Origin: Ananas comosus
Lineage: Eukaryota; Streptophyta; Magnoliopsida; Poales; Bromeliaceae
Assembly (NCBI RefSeq): GCF_001540865.1
Contig: NC_033628.1
Coordinates: forward strand, 9,829,214-9,893,213
Reading direction: 5' to 3'
DNA length: 64,000 bases
Position 1 is the first letter of the stretch; the number at the start of each line of letters is the position of its first letter. The position numbers and the translations under genes are program-made. Below, in pieces: positions 43,893 through 56,342 of the stretch. The notes under the pieces are model-generated. The model was not told the DNA's origin. It made no database searches and saw only the letters and a list, made by a program, of their open reading frames with translations.

Positions 43893-44978
43893 TTAGTTGT
43901 TCAGGGCGTGCCATTTAGGTTGGAGCACTTTCGAACAATACTCTATCATCTTGTCAGTTTTCGGTATATGCTCCTTCACGGTCGCGACGGAGCAGAACCG
44001 CTCTGCCCATGTCGCTAAGAGAGGGAACTTCGCCCCGTCGATGAGCTTGAGACCCGACATCTTCTCTATCGTCTTCACCCAGCCCAGAAAGCTTCCGAGA
44101 GCGATGTCGAGATAGCCAATATTGTCTCCACCGAAGAAGGGCTTCCCTTTGAAGCTTTTCTCATAAGTCTCTTCTAGTAAACTAAGTCCTGCGAATGATT
44201 GCTCTATAGCTTCTGCTTTCTCCTTCTCGGTCTTTACTTGTAGAATCTTTATTGCACCATAAAACCACTGCATATAAAGAGAGGTAGAAAAATAGCAGAA
44301 AACTTTATAAACTTCATGATTTATTGCAATCTCGTAGTCACCAACACATAAAGTAAGTTAGAATTGAAAAATTATACACTACCATCCGAAATTTTGTAAT
44401 TAACCACTGGATTGGCTTCATCGGTCAAAACTGAAATTAATGAATATATAACACATATAGATATAACATTTCATAAATAAAACAACTAAGACAATTAAGT
44501 CCAATATTCTTTTTACTGTTCTTTAACATCTGACAACCAGTTTGTCTTTGACCTAGATAACTTTAGAATCAGTTGCTCTACTCAATCAAAATGATTTTCC
44601 ATGAAGTATAAATAGGACCAAACAAACCCCAAGTCTAGAATAACATACCGTGTCCTCGAAATAGCCGGCCCAAAAGCGCGCGATGGCACGTTCATACGGA
44701 TCCGAGGGGAGGATCGAGGGCCGAGCTCCGGCCCAAACTTCGTCGATGTATTGGAGGATGATCGCGGACTCGCAAACGGGCCGATCATTGTGGATCAAAA
44801 CTGGGACCTTCTTGTACACGGGGTTGGATTTGAGGAGGAGCTCACTCTTATTTTCCCAAATCTCTTGCTCCAGATACTCGTACCTCACCCCCTTGAGTTC
44901 TAAAGCAATTTTCACTTTAATCACGTAGGGACTTGGCCACACTCCTAAGAGTTTCACTTCCTCTCCTGACGCTGCCAT
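43893..44978 (-). CDS. GST-D: tau-class glutathione S-transferase
   Basis: Exons 44978-44649 and 44267-43893, phase 0, 234 residues. Ser16 in '[18 protein letters not shown]'; glutathione-site '[19 protein letters not shown]' with Glu70 kept; C-domain '[19 protein letters not shown]' and '[17 protein letters not shown]'. A full-length cytosolic tau GST by family. It is the only copy with Pro15 before the serine and with 'PKWHALNN' at the end. The TATA position carries TGTAAATA instead of TATAAATA, so expression may differ from the other copies. The gene is intact by inspection. Confidence 0.92.
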
Positions 44979-45086
44979 ATTATATGGGAAATAGTTTTCT
45001 TACAAAATCGAATAGTTAAGCAGACAATTATATATACGAAGCTACAACAAATTTGCTGTGGTTTTTGGGGTATATGGCGATGTGGG

Positions 45087-45094
45087 TATTTACA
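45087..45094 (-). promoter_or_regulatory. Degenerate TATA site of GST-D
   Basis: TGTAAATA on the minus strand, 109 bp upstream of the ATG, where C, E and F all have TATAAATA. A single A-to-G change is seen. Confidence 0.55.
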
Positions 45095-46467
45095 AAGGAG
45101 TATGAAAAGGAGTGGTTGGAAATGTAGGTGAGGAAATGTGTGGACTGTGACTTTGTGGCGGCTTGTTGACTGGTGTTGCAGGTAAGTTTGGTATAACGTA
45201 CGCTTTGGGTATTTCTCGAAAAAAAAAAAAAGAAAAACGTATGCTTTGGGTCTGGTCACTTGCCCCTTTAATGACCTACTATTGAAGTTACCTGCGCATT
45301 ACGGTGGATTAATATTATAAAAAAGACAAAAAATTGATAAAGTAATAATTTTAAAATTTTTGAGTTGCAATAAAATATCAATAAATACAAATAGTATGAG
45401 AAAAAAAAGTATAAAAAAATCTCATTTTACTCATTTTTTCTTATAAAAGCGATTTGTTCATATAACAATAGACTATGTGAATGAATTTTCTTGTGAAAGC
45501 GATTAGTTCAGATGACAATAGACTATGTGAATGAACTAATTAGAAAGTGAACAAGTGAGAAGACGAAACATCAGACAGAGATGGGAGGTGGAAAGGTGAA
45601 GCACCAAGGAGTGGAAAGGGGAGAGAAGGTAAGGATGAAAGAGAAATTGCCATATGGCAAACCTATGGGGAATAATGTATAAGTATAGAAGTATAGAAGT
45701 ATAGATTTCATAGACAAATCAATTAATTTTTGTTGCGTATATGTATGCTTTTGGTGTTACGAAGTATTTCCTCTTTCAATCTATTTCTTTAATAATTTTT
45801 TTCATTAGATAATATTATGCAATCAACCAATCATTTACTCAACTTTAGCGCGACTACTATCATCTTAACTGCTCACTCTTTTATCCAAGTGTTGAAAACC
45901 GAATAGCATCAATAACTTGGTGCTATAAATACTGAAGTAGCCTATATATAAATATATATTGATTTTATTTGGCCGATGAAATGAGGTATCAATTATAATT
46001 TATTTGGTATTAAGATTTTTTTGTAATCTTGGATGCAACTAGTTTAATTTTTTATTGCATAAATGATATTAACTCCTATAATTTTGTAGCATAGTATATT
46101 CACCTATGGAGTAATTCATTTTATTTCAAAAAGACACTTAAAAAACCAAAGGAGATATTACAAAAAAACAAAATAGTTTAAAAGAACAATAATTTAGAGA
46201 CTGTAGCTGCCCTTACTACTGTTTTACCTAGAATCTTGAAAATGTTATTGGAAATAAAATTGATACGCACGACTTTCAAAGATCATTAATCGCATAAAAT
46301 GAGTCAATTGGTCATCGCTAGCTGATGTGTGCTAATTATTACTTGTTAATTACTTTGTTAGTATTTAGTCCGTGAGGAGCAATTATTTTTCTATTATTAT
46401 TATTATTTTTTTTTTAAAGTGATTGAGAGAACTTTTCTATTGATTTTTCTCCTTGGAGGAGAAGAAA
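45095..46467. other. Upstream DNA of the GST-D unit
   Basis: Duplicated unit DNA. A tandem 'gtgaatgaattttcttgtgaaag'-like duplication lies near 45440-45540 ('gcgatt.gttca.atgacaatagactatgtgaatga' twice), and 45590-45700 is purine-rich. No gene. Confidence 0.4.
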
Positions 46468-46509
46468 ATGACTAATTGCGCAGATGTCGCCACTGCTGTG
46501 GTTGGCTAA
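46468..46509 (+). other. Conserved upstream block with 13-codon frame, GST-D unit
   Basis: MTNCADVATAVVG-stop, 1,490 bp upstream of the GST-D start; see the entry at 37442. Confidence 0.4.
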
Positions 46510-46671
46510 ATCGATCAAGCCCTCATAATTTCAACAACTTTAGTACGTGTTTTTGACCATAAATTCTCTGCTTTAGTTTTGACCATAAATATTAGGCCAA
46601 ACCCTAGCTTTTTGAGCCATATTTTATATCTCTCAATGCATCTATTATCCCGCTACACTTATCTACTATTT

Positions 46672-47091
46672 TAGGAAAAACTTCAAAAACTCTCTACGTG
46701 GTTTCGCACTTTTTCATTTTAGTACCCTGTAGTTTAAAATGTATCAAGTTAGTACTTTGTGGTTTTGCACTTTTTCACTTTAGTACTCTGTGGTTTAAAG
46801 TGTATCAAGTTAGTACTCTGTGGTTTTATTTTTATATCCAGTTAGCATAGTTAGTTAATTCACGAATTATTCGCAAATTATTCGCGAATTTTTGATATTC
46901 CGAATAAAACGTCCGTTTTTGAATTTTTGGAAAAAATTCGAAAAAAATCGCGTTTTATTGGATAAAAGTAATTATTCGCGAATTAAACGGGTTCGCGAAT
47001 AATTCGGCTCAAAAAAACGTCGCCGTTGCTGCGACTGCGATGCTGTCGCGGGCCTCGTGCATGGCCCAAAACAGAAAAGAGTTCGCCTCTC

Positions 47092-47122
<31 letters not shown>

Positions 47123-48296
47123 CTCTGAAATCGCCCTCTCCCAATCTCCCAAACTCCCACCCCCACCCCCATCCCCACCCCTCCCAAAAAAGGGTTTGCC
47201 CTAACTTCTCACCCCTGCGGCGGTGCGGCCCTGCCACCGACCCGTGCGGCGGTCGCGGTCCCTTCCCCTCCCCCTCTTCCCTTCCGGCTGCTCGCCGAAC
47301 GCAATCGGAAGCCCTCCTCTTCAGAAATCGAAGATCGAGTTCTTCCCTCTTCAGAAATCGAAACCCTCCTCGTCGCCTCTTCCTCTTCCGCTTCCGCTAT
47401 CCAACGATATATAGATCAGTAATAAGGTGGTTCTTTACAAACCAAGTACGATTTGAGTTTTCATTTTTTAAAGCAAAAGTTGGAAGCTTTTAGTCCATCT
47501 GATGGATACTTTTTTAGACACAAATGGCTCGAGTGCTTAAATTGAATGTGTCCATTCTCTGTTATGCACCTTAAATTGTTAAGAACTTAAGACCCAAACA
47601 TAGAGCTAAATAATGTTAATTAACCTAGGGACCATGCCTACTTTAGACTTTAGAATTTAGGAACTCTTGTATTTTACATTTAAATATGCACTATCTTGAT
47701 CTCTTATTTGGTTAATTATTTATTTTTTTTAGGCATAATATAGTTTATTATTTTTTTATTTAATTTTGTAGCTCTTTATTCTTATATTCTTAAAAAATAT
47801 GAATATTTATGCTAATAGCATAAATTTTGAGAGGAAAAAAATTTAATTTAATAGTCAAATTTTTGATCCCGAATTTTTAATTGGTGAACGTATAATATCC
47901 GTATAAATCACGTATCCGAATAATTGACTAATCCGTTTTTTAGCCGATTTTTTCAACGAATTTAAAAATTAGAAGACGAATTTTATCCGAATTATACCCG
48001 TACCGAATTTTTGCCGAATCCGAATTAACTAACTATGCCAGTTAGTACTCTGTGGTTTTATTTTTATATTAAGTTAGTACCCTATGGTTTTATTTTTCTC
48101 CGAATGAAATATTAAACCACAGGGTACTAAAATGAGAAAGTGCGAAACCATAGGGTACTAACTTGATACACTTTAAACCACAGGGTATTAAAGTGAGAAA
48201 GTGGGAAACCACAGGGCACTAATTTGATACACTTTAAACCACAGGATATTAAAGTGAGAAAAAGTAAAATCACAAGAGGGTTTTTGAAGTTTTCCC
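46672..48296. mobile_element. Long TIR element with internal sub-repeats, split by hAT
   Basis: Left 'ggaaaaacttcaaaaactc' and the inverse of right 'tttttgaagttttcccaaaa' match. The roughly 170-bp ends contain repeated 'tttagtaccctgtagtttaaa'/'gtatcaagttagtac' modules, inverted on the right. Without the inserted hAT element (46846-48037) it is about 430 bp. No coding capacity. Confidence 0.7.
46838..48045. mobile_element. hAT-type non-autonomous element with 5'UTR-like cargo
   Basis: Perfect 8-bp target duplication CCAGTTAG (46838-46845, 48038-48045) and perfect 16-bp TIRs CATAGTTAGTTAATTC/GAATTAACTAACTATG. An 8-bp duplication is diagnostic for hAT. Body 1,192 bp, nested inside the element at 46672-48296. 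Subterminal 'gaattattcgcgaattt' motifs recur in inverted form. The interior (about 47020-47420) is a GC- and CT-rich block resembling a plant promoter/5'UTR, with a duplicated 'cttcagaaatcgaa'. No transposase seen. Confidence 0.85.
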
Positions 48297-48761
48297 AAAA
48301 TTTAGAATAACTGGCAATTTAAATCGTTCAGCTTTACTAAAACGAGTTGATAATTCTATATCTCAATATCTATCTAATTTGCAACTTAAAAGACATATAA
48401 AAAATTAGAAAATAGAAATCTCATATTTTACTAGTCAAGTTATATGATTATACGTTATTAATCATAACTGATTTTATCTACCAATTTATCTTTACAAAGT
48501 TTATTTTTTAATTCAATAATTATCTTAAATTTTTTGATCTATTGTGAAATAATGATAAAGTGTAGGAAAGAAATGATGCAAGCTTTAATGTAGGCATAAC
48601 TGAGACAATAGCTAAAGTGTGAGAGGTTTTTATATATGCAGATATATAGAATTTAGCTTAAGTTTTATGAGAAATTATACCTGCACAACTCTCATAGGGT
48701 ACAAATCTCACGCCCTTGCATCAAATGGTATATAAAATCCCATTAGAATTTAGAAAAAAAT

Positions 48762-49852
48762 TGACAAAAACTCAAGTAAAATTAAATCAAGATAAAAATT
48801 GCACAACCAAATAAAAGAAGAAAATCAAACTCAGATAACACAGATGATTTATCCTGGTTCGGCCCTTCTGCCTACTCCAGTCCGGTCCTTCTTCTCCTCG
48901 AGGTATCGATTTCACTATCACTTGACCTTTTGAACAGGGCAAGACCAAAGCCGCTTACAATCACAAAAAACTTATTTTACAATCTCTCAAGAAACTCACA
49001 ATTACAAATCAATGAACAATTAGGACTTAGAGAATTTTTCTGAAATTGTGTCACAAATAACATCCAAGCCCCCCTTTAAATACACTAGCCATCATTTCAA
49101 AAATGAAACAAAAGCATAATTAAATTATAATTGATTTCAATTTGAATTTTAACCATATTTGCAAATGCATTTGAATTAATTCCAAAATAAATTCGAATTC
49201 ATACCACATTTGCAAAACATTTGAAATATTACTATATTGAAAAGCTCATTTGAAATTATACTAAATTTATAAAATTCAAATTCATACCACATTTGCAAAA
49301 CTCATTTGAAATATTACTATATTGAAAAGCTCATTTGAAATTATACTAAATTTATAAAATCCTTTTAAATTAATACTACAAATGAAAAACTTTTTGAATT
49401 CATTCCACATTTGTAAAAGCTTTTAATACAATACTTATAAAACTCATTTATATCATATTTCATATTTTTTAAATTCATACTATATTAAAATCAAATTTGA
49501 ATTTATACCATACATAAAATCACTTTCATACCATATTAAAATAATGGCTAATTTGACATTAAGCTCAAATCAAACCCAAAGGTGAATTGGTCAACTTGAC
49601 TAGGTTGACCGGCTCAAATCCAATAAATTGTACAGAAGTCCTCCAAATTTGTTGTGGCACTTGCATCCAATTTGGCACAATTTGATCTTGTCCGGGTCAA
49701 TTTGAATAATTTGATTGAATGGTTACCTTTGATCAATTCCGGTTCAGCTTGAGCCACTTTAAATTTAACTATAACCTGAAATTGCTAAATGACAAATTAA
49801 ATCTAATATTTGTTTGTTATCATCAAAATTTATTATTGGATAAAATCCAACA
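48762..49852 (-). mobile_element. Solo LTR or LTR fragment, minus strand
   Basis: Read on the minus strand it begins TGTTGGATTTTATCC and ends GAGTTTTTGTCA. It contains 'ttgatgataacaaac' and, near the end, the complement of 'tttatcctggttcggccc', both common in plant copia LTRs. No internal region or second LTR is present. An 83-bp tandem duplication lies at 49201-49366. No target duplication found, so ends are approximate. Confidence 0.5.
49201..49366. repeat. 83-bp tandem duplication
   Basis: Two nearly identical units starting 'ataccacatttgcaaaac' at 49201 and 49284, inside the LTR at 48762-49852. Confidence 0.85.
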
Positions 49853-50197
49853 TGGATAACATGATATCTGAATCACTCCTAAATCCTGCTGTTTTAAACA
49901 TGCTGATTTTTATTCCGATTCGTATATTTGTCAAGTCGATTTTTTGGGTTATACTAATAACATATAAAACCAAAATTAATTGGTGAAAATATATGGATTT
50001 TATATATACTATTTTGTATTTGGAAGTAGGGCCCACAAATGAGCAAGCCGGCTAGTGTTTGGCTTCGGATTGGTATTCGGTTCGCTTGAATTCGACTCGA
50101 AATTTAATAAGCCGAGCTTAATTAGAAGAAAAAACTCAAAATTTATTTCAAGCTAAGCTTGAGTATTACTGGACCCACTCGAATTAAGCTTGAAAAG

Positions 50198-50236
<39 letters not shown>

Positions 50237-50366
50237 ATTTTAGTTATATATATAATACTATATATTATTTATTTTAATTATATGTGCATAAATTTTAGAT
50301 TATTGGGCCATATTTTTCCGTCCACAAGACTAAATCAGCAAAATCCTACCATAATTACTCTCTTTC
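49853..50366. other. Intergenic DNA with element fragment and microsatellite
   Basis: 50040-50160 carries 'ggcttcggattggtattcgg' and 'ttcgactcgaaatttaa' repeats, like the end of a 'taggggtg' element. 50198-50235 is a (CT)n(TA)n microsatellite. No gene. Confidence 0.4.
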
Positions 50367-50884
50367 CACTACAATAAAAATGGTCTATAGCGGCATTTTT
50401 AAATATCGGTATAGGTTAAAAAAAATACCGCTAGCTAAATTACCGATACTTTTAAAAAGTGTTGATATATGTGGGGTCGTTAGGTATATAGTGACAGTTA
50501 AAGAGTGTCGCAATAATTTAAAACGATTGCTGCTAATTTATCAATACTTATTTAAGCATTTAACAACCGCCAGAACTTTACCTCATTGGCTGCGATGGTG
50601 GAGGAGGACGAGAGGGAATGTCTCTTCGTCTAGAATTTCAGTGGATTGAGTGAGGAGAGAATAGGAGATGGTAATCGATTTTTCTTTATTTTTCTTTTCT
50701 GTTTGTAATCGGGCCGAATGGACTGTGTGGATTGGGTTGAGTAGAGCAACCTTTTATTTTTTGTTGGATTGGGTTTTATATTTAGGCATTAGTTGATTTT
50801 TTTTTTAAAAGTTTTGATATAAATGGGACACTTACATAAAAGTGTCCCAAACATATATCCCTATAATTTAATTTTGCTGTAGTG
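50367..50884. mobile_element. CACTA-like non-autonomous element, copy 1
   Basis: Starts CACTACAATAAAAATGG and ends TTTTGCTGTAGTG, the ends of CACTA transposons. Subterminal 'agtgtcgcaat', 'gtgacagttaaagagtgtcg' and the inverted pair gggacactt/aagtgtccc are visible. Copy 2 at 58763-59276 lies in opposite orientation. About 518 bp, no transposase. Confidence 0.7.
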
Positions 50885-51624
50885 AATTTACTTGCTCGAA
50901 GAGTCGCTCCTCCTAAGTTTCTCTCTCCCAAGTATCGCTCACCAAGGCATTAGCTGTATTTAGCCATACAATGCTGGCACCCACAAAACGTACCAAATCT
51001 TAATATAATTAAAATATTTATTCTAATTAATATTTAAATTTTAATTAATTTATTTTTAATAGACTTAAATAATTTATCATAATTAATTTAATTAATATTT
51101 TATTACAAATGTAACCAAATCCTAATAGAAATTAATCACCTACCCTTGTGAAAAAAGGAAATTGAAGCATTTGAAAATGAGGTAAGATAATTTTTTAGAG
51201 CAGTTTGTGAACTCGCGTCAGTAGAATTTTTACTTAATAGTTCAATTGTAAGTTATTAAATTTTCTTTGTCTACTGCATGATAAGACTAATTAATGTTAC
51301 ATCTGTACATTTTTAGATGCTGAATTTTTCTTTGGTTTTGTTTCATGAGATAGAAGAAAATAAAAAGAAAAAAAATTGTCTCACTCTTGTTTCGAATTAG
51401 AAATTAAACAAAGATCACATATAAGGAAAAAGATGGGATCGGATCGAGCCGAGTGTTTTTCACTTCGACTCAAATCTAAAATACCTTGATCCTTCACTAC
51501 TCTGAAGCTGATCATGAGACTAGCTCGTTTATTCATTAATTATATTAAACGTACACCACTTTCTTCTATTTGCGACAAACTTTCATACTGTAGTATTTGA
51601 TACTAAATTAGCTGTTTTGGGGTA

Positions 51625-52806
<1,182 letters not shown>

Positions 52807-52890
52807 TTACAAAATGCAATCGTTGAGTAAACAACTATATGGAGACGGGCTACAAATTTGCTGTGGCTTCGGTGTTTATGATGATGTGGG

Positions 52891-52898
52891 TATTTATA
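52891..52898 (-). promoter_or_regulatory. TATA box of GST-E
   Basis: TATAAATA on the minus strand, 106 bp before the ATG, identical in position to GST-F. Confidence 0.7.
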
Positions 52899-53086
52899 GG
52901 GAGTCATGAGAGGAGTAGTTGGTTAAGTGAGGAATTGCGTAGGGTATGACGTTGTTGAATGGTGCAAGAGATTAATTTGGTATAACACTTTGGGTTTAGT
53001 CAGTGCCTTTAATGATTTGTTTTCGTTCACAAATTAATTAATTTTTAAAAATTAAAAAATATATATAAAGAGAGAGTCCGTTTACN

Positions 53087-53256
53087 AATTCAATAATCAC
53101 GTAAATCTAAAAGCCAAAAATTTACTTCTAAATATCTCAATTTTATTATCATCAAGATATTCCAATTCAAAAAATACCATGATTTAAGGGGTGGAATTCA
53201 AAGGGATAGATCTAACGTGGGAAACTTACAAGAACCAAGTGTTAGGTGTTTTCGGA

Positions 53257-53320
<64 letters not shown>

Positions 53321-53710
53321 GGACTTTAATTGGATTTTTTTTTTTTTCTGAGAGATAGGTAGCACGCTATCCGCTTCATTTATTTCATTTTGAAATAAAC
53401 TTAGCTGAAAATATGAATCAACTACTAGGTGTTTATAAGGTTTTCACCGTTAAATTTAATTATTTTGACTAGTTTAATCTTTTAAATTATGATATTCCAC
53501 TATATAACTACGTACTTAACCTTATACGACTGCTATTATTCTAATTCTATAAATCTTCATTTAAAGATCGAAAACCTACAAACGCTAATAATTTAGAAAA
53601 ATACCATGATTTAAGGGGTGGAATTTAAATGGATAGATCTAATGTGGGAAACTTACAAGAACCAAGTGTTAAGTGTTTTCGGATTCTCTCTCTCTATATA
53701 TATATATCGA
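53087..53710. repeat. Local duplication after an assembly join
   Basis: After N 53086 the segment 'ccatgatttaaggggtgg' to 'gttttcggattctctc' occurs twice (about 53178-53270 and 53602-53693), each followed by CT/TA repeats and 'gactttaattgga'. The first is followed by a truncated SINE, the second by the uninterrupted unit ('ttggatgttaaaatg'). The F unit has one copy with an intact SINE. Confidence 0.75.
53331..53430 (-). mobile_element. Truncated SINE upstream of GST-E
   Basis: Minus-strand SINE tail: poly(T), 'gagagataggtagcacgct', 'gcttcatttatttcatttt', 'cttagctgaaaatatgaatc', then it breaks off at 'aacta', before the tRNA-like head. Confidence 0.75.
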
Positions 53711-54054
53711 CTTTAATTGGATGTTAAAATGAAATATCTAATGATATATAATTTATTTCGTATGAAAACTTTCTTGTAATATTGATGCTAATAGTTTAAC
53801 TTATATTGCCTAAGCGATATTGAAGCTTGTAATTTTGTAGCATAATATATTCACCTATGAAGTAATTTTTTTATTTTAAAAAAAACTTAAAAGAAAGGAG
53901 AAAAATTCGAATAAAATATTTATGTATTTAAATTGAAGATAATAGTTTAAAAGAGCAATATTTTAGAGACTAGCAGCTCTTACTTCTATTTTACCTAAAA
54001 TCTTGAAAATGTTATAAACGGATCAGAAAATTGATATGCACGACTATTGTATTA

Positions 54055-54085
<31 letters not shown>

Positions 54086-54190
54086 CAGCCGCACAAGGCT
54101 CCGTTGTCTCACCCATGTAGCTTAATTCACTTGTTTAATGAATGAAGCGAATAGCGTGCTATTCATTACTCAAAAAAAAAAAAAAAAAAT
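54055..54190 (+). mobile_element. LINE-type 3' end, short copy
   Basis: Poly(T) tract, 'cgcacaaggctccgttgtc', 'cacccatgtagcttaattc', 'gaatgaagcgaatagcgtgc', poly(A). It matches the LINE end at 42955-43060. Absent from the F unit, so it was inserted after the E/F duplication. Confidence 0.65.
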
Positions 54191-54358
54191 TAAGATCATT
54201 CATCACATACAATGAGTCAATTCGTCATTGCTGATGTGCACTAGTTTGCTATATATTATTTAGTCAATGAGGAGTAAATATTTTTCTATTAATATATATT
54301 TTTTTTAAGAGAATGAGAGAAATTTTCTTTTGACTTACTCTGCTTGGAGAAGAAGAAA

Positions 54359-54400
54359 ATGAGTAACTGCGAAGATGTCGCCACTGCTGTCGTTAGCTAA
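54359..54400 (+). other. Conserved upstream block with 13-codon frame, GST-E unit
   Basis: MSNCEDVATAVVS-stop, 1,574 bp upstream of the GST-E start; see the entry at 37442. Confidence 0.4.
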
Positions 54401-54474
54401 TCGATCTCGCCCTCATAATTTAAACATTTTTATTACGAGCATTGAAGCTTTGCTGGATGCTTTAGTTTTGACCA

Positions 54475-54998
54475 TAAATTTTAGGGCTAATTACTTATAT
54501 ATTCCTGAAAAATTTTCGACTTTCTTATTTATCCCTCTTATAAGGCTAATATTAAAAATACTATTTTCACGTTCTAAACTATTTCAAATATACCTCTATA
54601 GTTAAAATCTGTTAATGAACTCTGTTATCTGTATAAAATTACTATTTTGTCATTTCAAATATACTCTTCCACCATTACCGACTTTTTTTATTTGTCTTTT
54701 AAGTTAGGGGCACAAAAAGTATTTTGACTTTTAATCTTTTCAAATATACCCCTCTATGGTCACCAATATTTTTTATTTGCTCTTAAGTTAAGGACAAAAT
54801 TAGTATTTTAATTTTTTTTAACTGTGGTAGATAATTAACTCACGTTAAACTCAAGTTAACTTAACGGGTGATAACTATAGGAATATTTGAGAATAACGGA
54901 GGAACATATGAGGGGTATATTGGAAAGAAAAAAAAAAGGATAAATGAGATATTTTTGAAGGTTTGAGAGATATATAGGTAATTATTCCTAAATTTTAG
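54475..54998. mobile_element. Mutator-type MITE in the GST-E unit
   Basis: Target duplication 'taaattttag' (54475-54484, 54989-54998; 9-10 bp). TIR-like ends 'ggctaattacttatatattc' and the inverse of 'gagatatataggtaattat'. The GST-F unit keeps the empty site ('ccataacttttagacc', about 63182). Half copies are at 13268 and 29830. Confidence 0.8.
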
Positions 54999-56148
54999 AC
55001 CTAACTGTGAAAGTCTTTCTTGCTCTTTTAAGCCATATTTTATTTATCTTCCGATTAATTGAGCTTCCGTACTTCCGTAGGTTTTCGGATTTTTGATAAA
55101 GATTTATAGAATTTTTGATAATCGTTGTTCTCTAGGATTGAGCACGGGGTTGGTGGAATAGCACAATTTAAAAAATAGAATTGGTTAAAATAATAAAAAA
55201 CTTAGAAATGCCAAATGCTTAGTGCTTTTAAAAGCACCACAGACAAACTCTCTTCCCATACTAAAAATTATATCAATTATTTCCCTACATTTATCTATTT
55301 TAAGATGGTTCCTAAATTTAGAGTAGCTAGCTTATTAAATGGTATAACTTTACTAAAATGAGTTGGTTATTCTATATCTCAAAATCTATCAAACTCACAA
55401 CTAAAAAAATAGATAAAAGCAATATCATAGTTTACTAATTTGTGTTGAATATATTTAATTAAATTTATATGATTGTACCTTATTAATTGTAACTAATTTT
55501 ATCTAACAATTTATTTTTACAAAGTTTACTACTGAATTCAACAATTATCTTAAAAATTTTTTATTTATTTGAAATAATGATAAAGTGTAGGAAAAAATTG
55601 ATGCAAGTTTTAATATAGGGGTAACTGAGACAAGAGCTAAAGTGCGAGGGATTTGTTTATATAATTTAGCTTAAATTTTATAAAAAATACTATCTGTACA
55701 CCCCTCACACGCATGCAAATCTTACATCCTACCCCTCGTAGGGTGCAAATTTTGCACCCTTGCATCAAATAGCGTATAAAACCCCTCTTGCACCCTTGCA
55801 TCGATATGAGCTTCGGGTGACCACATTGCTTTATGGCAAGGAGACCATAAGTGTGGAGGCGGTCACGACGGCGCTTCTCTCGAAAGAAATGCGGAAGATG
55901 ACTCAGAAGTCCGGCTTGCAGAGCCGGGATACTGCTATAGTGGTGAGAGCGAAGAAGGAGGCGACAACATCAACGATTGGAGATTGACAGAAGAAGCCGC
56001 TATCCGAGGTAGAGTATTTTTACTGTCACAGGAAAGGACATATTAAGCGAAACTGTCGAAAATTTCAGAATGATCTGAAGGAGTTGAAGCGGCAGAAGGA
56101 GAAAACTTTCATGAACCAAAATGTGACAGTGTCAGCGACGGCGCAGGC

Positions 56149-56292
56149 GGCAGTGTCACGCCCCGAATTACTCGTTTTCCCAAGCAAGCCAACAGACCCG
56201 CCGTATACATAGGAGTTTCCCCGGTATACGAAGCGATAGCTGTACTTGTAAACAAAGCCAAGTTACAACCACACGGTAAAGAGCTGCTAAAC

Positions 56293-56342
<50 letters not shown>

